From contig JBGYPP010000058.1 of assembly GCA_041838515.1 (NCBI GenBank), positions 1 to 6,389 on the forward strand: a stretch of 6,389 bases of DNA, written 5' to 3'. The DNA comes from JBGYPP01 sp041838515. GTDB lineage: Bacteria > Bacillota > Clostridia > Lachnospirales > Lachnospiraceae. Shown piece by piece: positions 1 through 3,779 of this stretch. The notes beneath the pieces are model-generated. The model ran no database searches, was not told where the DNA came from, and saw only the letters and a program-made list of their open reading frames with translations. Made by a program: the position numbers and the translations under genes. Within the stretch, counting starts at the first letter, position 1. Every line of letters starts with the position of its first letter.

Positions 1-16
1 TCCTTATATGCCGGCA

Positions 17-202
17 CTATTCTTCCTCCTTTGCTTTGTAGATTTGTTCCATAAAGTATTTCTTATTGATTTTTCCTCTAAGGATAAGAAAGCCGTGTTC
101 AGCAAGCTGCTTATTCATATCTCGAATGATCTTATAAGCCTGTTGCTGCGAAATATTTAGTAAATCGGCAACCTCTTTTGAAGTAAGAAATAATTTTTCC
201 AT
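17..202 (-). CDS. Small winged-HTH DNA-binding protein, excisionase-like
   Basis: This 61-residue protein is probably a DNA-binding recombination directionality factor or a small regulator. Residues 9-30 (EVADLLNISQQQAYKIIRDM core) form a helix-turn-helix of the excisionase/MerR-like type. Residues 38-54 (FLILRGKINKKYF) look like the wing, and the tail is charged (KAKEEE). No membrane segment is present. The ATG at 200-202 is chosen because AGGAGG (complement of 211-216) sits 8 nt upstream. A consensus promoter lies just behind it. Proteins of this size and layout usually precede an integrase gene in Bacillota elements. The last visible minus-strand bases (1-5, AAGGA) could be the ribosome binding site of such a gene outside the window. 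The HTH call is firm; the excisionase role is inferred from size and context, and a plain transcriptional regulator is the alternative. Confidence 0.75.
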   Translation of the reverse strand: MEKLFLTSKEVADLLNISQQQAYKIIRDMNKQLAEHGFLILRGKINKKYFMEQIYKAKEEE

Positions 203-210
203 CGTACTTT

Positions 211-217
211 CCTCCTT
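211..217 (-). promoter_or_regulatory. Ribosome binding site of the excisionase-like gene
   Basis: The minus strand reads AAGGAGG here, 8 nt from the ATG at 200-202. This fixes the start of the small HTH gene. Confidence 0.8.
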
Positions 218-255
218 TCTTTTCAGAAACTTATTTGTTTCTGTTTCTATTTTAG

Positions 256-284
256 ATTATAAGTAGCTTTTTTGTTTCTGTCAA
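256..284 (-). promoter_or_regulatory. Consensus sigma-A promoter for the excisionase-like gene
   Basis: On the minus strand the -35 is TTGACA (complement of 279-284) and the -10 is TATAAT (complement of 256-261), separated by exactly 17 nt. Both boxes match consensus perfectly. Transcription should start near 249, giving a leader of about 47 nt. So strong a promoter for a recombination gene implies tight repression, and GTTTCT motifs overlap or flank it. Confidence 0.85.
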
Positions 285-311
285 GTCCTTTTTTTATTTT
301 TTATTTTTCTA

Positions 312-340
312 TTGAATTTTTTCTTGTTTTCGATTATAGT
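312..340 (+). promoter_or_regulatory. Sigma-A promoter for the XRE regulator
   Basis: TTGAAT (312-317) and TATAGT (335-340) are separated by 17 nt, with a predicted start near 347. An AGAAAC motif at 347-352 would sit on the start site, consistent with autoregulation. Transcription starting here excludes the upstream ATG at 272 as the translation start. Confidence 0.65.
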
Positions 341-364
341 AATAAGAGAAACAAATTTGCTCCT

Positions 365-371
365 AAGGAGG
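365..371 (+). promoter_or_regulatory. Ribosome binding site that fixes the XRE regulator start
   Basis: AAGGAGG is a full Shine-Dalgarno match. The in-frame ATG at 374 is only 2 nt away, too close, whereas the TTG at 380 is 8 nt away, which is ideal. TTG 380 is therefore the better start. Confidence 0.7.
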
Positions 372-379
372 TGATGAAA

Positions 380-916
380 TTGAGTTTGGGTAAATTGATA
401 AAGAAATTCCGTGAACTACGGAGAATCACTCAAAAAGCATTAGGAGACAGGACGCATTTAGATGATGTTAGAATCAGACAATATGAGCTTGATATTCGCA
501 CTCCCAAAGAGGATGTTTTAGAAAATATATCTACTGCACTCCATGTAAATAAAGAGTACTTAAAAGAACCTGATTATCCCTACACGGAACACGATTTGAT
601 GAGATTTTTGTTTAAGCTGGATGACAGCATTGAAGTCAATATAAGACCTGTTATTGTAAATGATGAAGATCCTGAATATACTACCACAGGTATCTATTTT
701 GGTAGTGAAGCCATTCTGAGAATTAGAGGCATGCTTGAACAATGGCAAAAAATGAAGGAAAAATACGAGAATAATGAAATTACAAAAGAAGCATTGGAAG
801 ATTGGAAGGCAAATTTTCCCGACAGTCTAAAAAAAGATTATGTTCCTTTTGAAGAAAGTAATCTCAAGCGCTTTCATAACTTTATGTTAGTCAAAGTCCC
901 ACCGGAAATAAAATAG
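380..916 (+). CDS. XRE-family HTH transcriptional regulator of the element
   Basis: This 178-residue protein probably represses element promoters. The N-terminus (about residues 3-58) is a lambda-repressor-type HTH: LGKLIKKFRELRRITQKALG, then VRIRQYELDIRTPKEDVLENISTAL in part as the recognition and closing helices, and a HVNKEYL ending typical of the family. The C-terminal part (about 68-178) is not a peptidase domain: no LexA-like Ser/Lys dyad is evident. It contains an amphipathic stretch near 114-147 (LEQWQKMKEKY, then EITKEALEDWKANFP) that I associate with Clostridia regulators and that may mediate oligomerisation. The start is TTG at 380, chosen from Shine-Dalgarno spacing; ATG 374 would add two residues. 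A start at 272 would add 34 low-complexity Phe-rich residues read from promoter DNA and is rejected. The gene diverges from the excisionase-like gene and ends at a shared terminator. Confidence 0.85.
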   Translation: MSLGKLIKKFRELRRITQKALGDRTHLDDVRIRQYELDIRTPKEDVLENISTALHVNKEYLKEPDYPYTEHDLMRFLFKLDDSIEVNIRPVIVNDEDPEYTTTGIYFGSEAILRIRGMLEQWQKMKEKYENNEITKEALEDWKANFPDSLKKDYVPFEESNLKRFHNFMLVKVPPEIK

Positions 917-924
917 GCACATAA

Positions 925-970
925 AAAGCACATAACTGAAAGATTTTTAGGTCTTAAAGTTATGTGCTTT
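925..970. terminator. Bidirectional intrinsic terminator between convergent genes
   Basis: A perfect 13-bp inverted repeat (AAAGCACATAACT at 925-937, AGTTATGTGCTTT at 958-970) encloses a 20-nt loop, which itself can pair AAGA with TCTT. CTTTT follows on the plus side, and A-rich sequence before the left arm gives a U-tract on the minus side. It sits between the XRE gene (ends 916) and the nucleotidyltransferase gene (ends 1007) and can serve both. Confidence 0.85.
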
Positions 971-1006
971 CTTTTATAATATTCGATGATTTAGAGAAAC
1001 TGGTAG

Positions 1007-1498
1007 TTATATATGCCTATTCAACCAATCAATCTTCTTAAAATCTTTATTGTTGTTATTATCATTTCTATAGGAGTCTTTTGATGATGCTTCATAAATA
1101 CTTAAAAACTGTTTCAGGCTCGGTACACGAAACTTTATTTCGTTTAGTTGAATAAGTTCTATATCCGATTCAGCAATCCCCGCAAAATCATATAAGGAAT
1201 TGATTGCTCCATATTCTACGCTAATTCCGTTTTTTCGGAATTCATGCTCATGAATGTCCACTAAATCATATCCCAATTCTTTCATAACCGTCATTATTTT
1301 GCCCCAATTATAAATTCTGAGTTCATCGGGAGCTTCCCAGCCTCTTGGATCTCCCGGAACATGAATATCAATATCTGATGGTTTCCAATCTTCTTTTGAT
1401 ATAAATTCCAGTCCTAAAGAACCCATTAATGTAGGCACGATTCCGATTTTATTTAAATATAAGCAAATGCTCCTAAATTCATTGAATAAAATACTCAT
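1007..1498 (-). CDS. Small nucleotidyltransferase-fold protein, orphan cargo
   Basis: This 163-residue protein has the minimal DNA-polymerase-beta-type nucleotidyltransferase signature. GS at residues 26-27 (LMGSLGLEF) is followed by SDIDIHV at 41-47, giving metal-binding Asp42 and Asp44. Glu95 in ISVEYG is a candidate third carboxylate. The C-terminal SSKDSYR...NKDFKKIDWL (138-159) resembles the Lys/Asp-rich closing helix of such enzymes. Length and layout resemble minimal antibiotic nucleotidyltransferases such as Lnu(A), but I see no sequence match that would name a substrate. No HEPN partner or AbiEi-like antitoxin is adjacent, so an MNT/HEPN or AbiE toxin-antitoxin pair is not supported. 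The ATG at 1496-1498 has GGGGGAG about 7 nt upstream. The gene is AT-rich like the rest of the element and shares the terminator at 925-970. The fold call is fairly sure; the function is unknown. Confidence 0.7.
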   Translation of the reverse strand: MSILFNEFRSICLYLNKIGIVPTLMGSLGLEFISKEDWKPSDIDIHVPGDPRGWEAPDELRIYNWGKIMTVMKELGYDLVDIHEHEFRKNGISVEYGAINSLYDFAGIAESDIELIQLNEIKFRVPSLKQFLSIYEASSKDSYRNDNNNNKDFKKIDWLNRHI

Positions 1499-1532
1499 TT
1501 CTTCTCCCCCAAAATTCCAATTTAGAATTCAC

Positions 1533-1541
1533 TACTCCCAC
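1533..1541. repeat. Nine-base match to the guaA 3' end
   Basis: TACTCCCAC here is identical to 1729-1737 inside the guaA stop region (GTGGGAGTA on the minus strand). The flanking bases differ on both sides. It could be a decayed attachment-site copy, or chance. Confidence 0.3.
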
Positions 1542-1542
1542 A

Positions 1543-1573
1543 AAAGCCTCCCACCAAAACGATGGAAGGCTTT
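1543..1573 (-). terminator. Hairpin, probable terminator toward the element
   Basis: AAAGCCT (1543-1549) pairs with AGGCTTT (1567-1573). After one mismatch, CCA (1551-1553) pairs with TGG (1563-1565), leaving a 9-nt loop. On the minus strand the stem ends in four T residues. It would stop transcription leaving guaA before it reaches the nucleotidyltransferase gene at 1498, so that gene would need its own promoter; I see no convincing one in 1499-1542. Confidence 0.6.
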
Positions 1574-1629
1574 CTAAACAATTTACCTAAATTCAACAAC
1601 TCCCTTTCAGACCTACTTTTTCTTACTTT

Positions 1630-1648
1630 TAGTATCAAAATAGTATCA
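1630..1648. repeat. Tandem TAGTATCA motifs, possible integrase arm sites
   Basis: TAGTATCA occurs at 1630-1637 and 1641-1648, a repeat period of 11 bp, about one DNA turn. The spacing and position, roughly 80-100 bp from the guaA 3' end, fit arm-type binding sites of a tyrosine integrase. The rest of 1574-1727 holds no gene: the longest frames are short and lack a start with a ribosome binding site. Confidence 0.35.
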
Positions 1649-1727
1649 CTCAAGAGTTTTTTGCTCCTGCAAAACACCGAAACGCTGTATTATTAACCAT
1701 TATATAGCAGAATCATATTTGTTACTG

Positions 1728-1739
1728 TTACTCCCACTC
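1728..1739 (-). other. Candidate attachment core at the guaA 3' end
   Basis: The last codons of guaA read GAGTGGGAGTAA on the minus strand (Glu-Trp-Glu-stop). This closely matches the 11-bp core I recall for Tn5801-type elements at guaA (GAGTGGGAATA), with one difference. The switch from GC-richer to AT-rich DNA occurs here. The partner copy should lie at the far end of the element, outside the window. Confidence 0.55.
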
Positions 1740-2711
1740 AATCGTCCCCGTAGGCTTGGGCGTAAAATCATACAACACCCTATTCACCCCGGCCACCTCA
1801 CCGGTAATCCTCTCCACCAGACGGTGCATCAACGCAAAGGGTATCTCCTCCACTGTAGCCGTCATGGCATCGGTGGTGTTGACAGCGCGTATGATAACAG
1901 ACCACTCATAGGCCCGCTTGCCCTGTTTGATGCCTGTGGACTGGAAATCCGGAACAACGGTAAAATACTGCCAGACGGACTTGTCCAAGCCATGGCGTGC
2001 AAACTCCTCCCGCAGTATGGCATCGGACTCCCGTACTGCCTCCAGCCTCTCCCGGGTGATGGCGCCCAGGCAGCGAACGCCCAGCCCAGGGCCGGGAAAG
2101 GGCTGCCTGTCTATCATATCCGCCGGCAGGCCCAGACGCTTGCCCACGATACGCACCTCATCCTTATACAGTATCTTAATAGGCTCCACCAGGGCAAAGT
2201 GCATATCCTCGGGCAGGCCGCCGGAATTGTGATGCGCCTTGATTCCCTTCTCGCTCTCCAAAATATCCGGCCATATGGTGCCCTGGGCCAAAAAGTCCAC
2301 ATCCTGCAGCTTCCTGGCCTCCTCGGCAAAGACCTCGATAAACTCCTTGCCTATGACCATACGCTTTGCCTCCGGATCCGACACGCCGGCCAGCTTTTCC
2401 AGGAAGCGGTCGCTGGCATCCACATAGATCAGATTGGCCTTCCACTGGTTGCGGAACACCTCTATGACCTGCTCAGGCTCTCCCTTGCGCAGCAATCCAT
2501 GGTTTACATGGACCGATATCAGTTGCTGCCCTATGGCCTTGAGCAACAGGGCCGCCACCACAGAGGAGTCCACGCCCCCCGAAAGCGCCAGCAGCACCTT
2601 TCTATCCCCTACCTGTTCCCGTATCCGTCCAATCTGCTCCTGGATATAGGCATCCGCCTGCTCTACAGATTGTATCCTCTCCATTTGCTCCGGTCTGCGT
2701 TCTGCGTCCAT
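1728..2711 (-). CDS. guaA: GMP synthase, ATP-pyrophosphatase/dimerisation subunit without amidotransferase domain
   Basis: This enzyme converts XMP, ATP and an amino nitrogen to GMP, AMP and pyrophosphate in cytosolic purine synthesis. Residues 38-50 hold the N-type ATP-pyrophosphatase loop (LLALSGGVDSS). Further signatures are HVNHGLLRKGE (68-78), HHNSGGLPE (160-168), RQPFPGPGLGVR (202-213) and the C-terminal dimerisation/XMP-binding region ending KPTGTIEWE (319-327). Full-length bacterial GuaA has about 510-525 residues with an N-terminal class I glutamine amidotransferase domain of roughly 190 residues. Here that domain is absent, and upstream DNA encodes TraX, so this is not a misplaced start. 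The protein resembles the archaeal separate subunit (about 310 residues). It must use free ammonia or a glutaminase subunit encoded elsewhere. The ATG at 2709-2711 has AGGAGGG 7 nt upstream. All catalytic motifs look intact. Confidence 0.93.
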   Translation of the reverse strand: MDAERRPEQMERIQSVEQADAYIQEQIGRIREQVGDRKVLLALSGGVDSSVVAALLLKAIGQQLISVHVNHGLLRKGEPEQVIEVFRNQWKANLIYVDASDRFLEKLAGVSDPEAKRMVIGKEFIEVFAEEARKLQDVDFLAQGTIWPDILESEKGIKAHHNSGGLPEDMHFALVEPIKILYKDEVRIVGKRLGLPADMIDRQPFPGPGLGVRCLGAITRERLEAVRESDAILREEFARHGLDKSVWQYFTVVPDFQSTGIKQGKRAYEWSVIIRAVNTTDAMTATVEEIPFALMHRLVERITGEVAGVNRVLYDFTPKPTGTIEWE

Positions 2712-2743
2712 GCACTTTCCCTCCTATCTAAATATTGCCCTAC

Positions 2744-2772
2744 AGTATACCATTTTTTCACCAAATTTTCCA
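2744..2772 (-). promoter_or_regulatory. Probable guaA promoter (extended -10)
   Basis: On the minus strand TATACT (complement of 2744-2749) is preceded by TGG, an extended -10. A weak -35, TGGAAA (complement of 2767-2772), lies 17 nt upstream. The predicted leader is about 26 nt, too short for a purine riboswitch. Confidence 0.5.
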
Positions 2773-2781
2773 GATATCCGG

Positions 2782-3531
2782 TCAAAAAATCAGGGATACA
2801 TCCCCATACCATAACAATCGCAATATGCCTATAACACACAAATGCGCCGGATAAAATATATAAAAAAACCATTGCATGCCCCGCATCCGGCCCCTCTCCC
2901 CGTTGTATGCAGCCAACAGGGGCAGGGACAAAAGCGTGCACATCTGCAGCAGCCCATACTGCTTGTCCAGGACAAAATAATACACCAGCGCATACTGGGC
3001 CGACCACAGCAGCAGCTGCCAGGCCTGCCGGCGGAAATTCCCCCTATGCAGATAGAGAAAATACGGGCACATCACCGCCACGCTGGACCAGTCCGCCGGA
3101 AAAGCCATCAGGCATATGCCCACTATGGCGGCGATTTTCCAGCCCTTGCCTATGTCCTGCCTTCCCATGATTGCCATCAGAACCACGGACCAGGCCAGGG
3201 GCCACATGACACTGGTCTGATTGAACACGCCGGTAGACAAGGGCATCCAGGGTATGCCAAAGGCAAAGCCGTAGGCGAAATGAGAAATCAGCGCAAATGC
3301 AAACAAACGTTTGACATACCCCTCTATATTCGTGGTATAATGAAATCCCTCCGCCAGGAAAAACCACATCACTGGCGCGGTAATACGCCCCAGCGCGTGC
3401 AGGAGCAGCACATACCACTGTGTCTGCAACCCCGGAAAACACAGCCAAACCGCATGATCTATGGTCATGGCCCCAAAGGCCGCTATCTTGATCTGATTGG
3501 AATTCAGTCCCCAGGCCGCCCATCTGCCCAT
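2782..3531 (-). CDS. TraX-family multi-pass membrane protein
   Basis: This 249-residue, very hydrophobic protein fits the TraX family (PF05857). Family-like features in order are a short polar N-terminus and first helix (NQIKIAAFGAMTIDHAVW, 12-29, with the conserved IDH), GRITAPVMWFFLAEGF (48-63) with the typical Gly-Arg and Ala-Glu-Gly, a basic YVKRL (72-76), several further membrane segments to about residue 205, and a closing WFFYIFYPAHL (221-231). The founding F-plasmid TraX acetylates pilin, and the family is related to membrane acyltransferases. Chromosomal Bacillota homologues have no settled role, and no transfer genes are adjacent here. The start at 3531 has GGGAGG about 6 nt upstream. 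The tRNA-Leu terminator lies just behind it and I see no clear promoter in between, so expression may depend on read-through. guaA follows after 70 bp. The substrate is unknown. Confidence 0.85.
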   Translation of the reverse strand: MGRWAAWGLNSNQIKIAAFGAMTIDHAVWLCFPGLQTQWYVLLLHALGRITAPVMWFFLAEGFHYTTNIEGYVKRLFAFALISHFAYGFAFGIPWMPLSTGVFNQTSVMWPLAWSVVLMAIMGRQDIGKGWKIAAIVGICLMAFPADWSSVAVMCPYFLYLHRGNFRRQAWQLLLWSAQYALVYYFVLDKQYGLLQMCTLLSLPLLAAYNGERGRMRGMQWFFYIFYPAHLCVIGILRLLWYGDVSLIF

Positions 3532-3561
3532 ACCCGCCTCCCTTTACCTGCCTTTCTGCCC

Positions 3562-3611
3562 AAAAAAAAGAAAATCCAAAGCCCTGCCGCCCATACATCA
3601 AGACTTTGGAT
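3562..3611 (-). terminator. Intrinsic terminator of tRNA-Leu
   Basis: On the minus strand ATCCAAAG (complement of 3604-3611) pairs with CTTTGGAT (complement of 3574-3581) around a 22-nt loop, followed by TTTCTTTTTTTT (3573 down to 3562). It begins 13 nt after the tRNA 3' end. Confidence 0.85.
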
Positions 3612-3624
3612 CTTCCTATCTGCC

Positions 3625-3704
3625 TGCGGATAACAGGACTTGAACCTGCACGGTCGCCCACCAGAACCTAAATCTGGCGCGTCTGCCAATTCCGCCATAT
3701 CCGC
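3625..3704 (-). tRNA. tRNA-Leu (anticodon UAG)
   Basis: The 80-nt minus-strand sequence folds as a class II tRNA. The acceptor GCGGATA pairs with TATCCGC, with discriminator A at 3625. The D-arm contains AATTGGCAGA. The anticodon stem CCAGA/TCTGG encloses TTTAGGT, giving anticodon TAG. A short variable arm with GGGCGACC follows, then T-stem GCAGG/CCTGT around TTCAAGT. CCA is not encoded, since GGC follows the discriminator. The tRNA reads CUN leucine codons, chiefly CUA and CUG. It lies downstream of malQ with its own promoter and terminator. Confidence 0.97.
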
Positions 3705-3708
3705 TTAT

Positions 3709-3771
3709 GCCTGGGGCGGAGTATACCCGCCGCCTTTGCCACGGAGATTAGTATATCTCCTCACCCCAGGC
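3709..3771. repeat. Nested dyads over the tRNA-Leu promoter and leader
   Basis: GCCTGGGG (3709-3716) and CCCCAGGC (3764-3771) form an 8-bp inverted repeat. Inside it, GGCGG (3715-3719) pairs with CCGCC (3727-3731), and GGAGAT (3743-3748) pairs with ATCTCC (3755-3760). The last dyad covers the -10 box. No U-tract follows, so this is not an obvious malQ terminator. It may be a processing or regulatory structure, or incidental. Confidence 0.4.
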
Positions 3772-3779
3772 CTTGTCAA
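3750..3779 (-). promoter_or_regulatory. tRNA-Leu promoter overlapping the malQ stop codon
   Basis: On the minus strand TTGACA (complement of 3774-3779, perfect -35) is followed after 18 nt by TATACT (complement of 3750-3755). The malQ stop TGA (3776-3778) lies inside the -35 box. The leader to the mature tRNA is about 40 nt. A second TATACT (complement of 3722-3727) lies downstream but lacks a matching -35. Confidence 0.75.

Larger units (their letters stand above)
224..352. promoter_or_regulatory. Cluster of GTTTCT/AGAAAC operator-like motifs
   Basis: Five copies of one hexamer lie between the divergent genes. CAGAAAC (224-230) and GTTTCTG (237-243) form a 20-bp dyad with a 6-nt spacer. A further GTTTCT directly follows at 243-248. 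GTTTCTG at 274-280 overlaps the -35 box of the minus-strand promoter. AGAAAC at 347-352 lies near the expected transcription start of the plus-strand gene. The arrangement fits binding by the XRE protein encoded at 380-916, or by the small HTH protein, to control both promoters. The motif copies are seen directly; who binds them is inference. Confidence 0.55.
1..1727. mobile_element. One end of an AT-rich integrative element next to guaA (partial)
   Basis: Everything left of the guaA stop codon is visibly more AT-rich than the rest of the window. Its gene content is typical of an integrative or conjugative element control end: an excisionase-like HTH protein, a divergent XRE regulator and a lone accessory gene. 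It stops exactly at the guaA 3' end, a known target of tyrosine-recombinase elements such as Tn5801. No integrase, relaxase or transfer gene is visible, and the left boundary lies outside the window, so size and class are unknown. The right boundary is inferred from composition and the attachment-like sequence, not from a proven pair of repeats. Confidence 0.6.

Noticed and set aside
272..379. ATG at 272 as start of the XRE regulator
   Set aside because: The extra 34 residues are Phe-rich translation of the promoter region, upstream of the predicted transcription start, with no ribosome binding site. The AAGGAGG at 365-371 points to 380.
1007..1498. MNT/HEPN or AbiE-type toxin-antitoxin system
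   Set aside because: Only the nucleotidyltransferase-like protein is present; the flanking genes are an XRE regulator across a terminator and guaA. No HEPN or AbiEi partner is encoded.
1646..1727. Remnant of an integrase C-terminus next to guaA
   Set aside because: The minus-strand frame ending at the TGA at 1646-1648 is open for only 17 codons and shows no Tyr-recombinase motif.
2712..2781. Purine riboswitch ahead of guaA
   Set aside because: The gap is only 70 bp, holds a promoter, and leaves a leader of about 26 nt, which is too short for an aptamer and expression platform.
1719..2834. Long plus-strand open frame of 371 codons
   Set aside because: It is antisense to guaA, with no family resemblance and a composition typical of a shadow frame. 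guaA on the minus strand carries all the conserved motifs.
2842..3633. Plus-strand open frame of 263 codons
   Set aside because: It is antisense to traX and runs into the tRNA terminator. Its Pro/His/Gln-rich product has no recognisable domain.
3504..3698. Minus-strand open frame beginning MAELADAPDLGSGGR
   Set aside because: It is a translation of the tRNA-Leu gene, a well-known spurious product, and it also overlaps the terminator and the TraX start.
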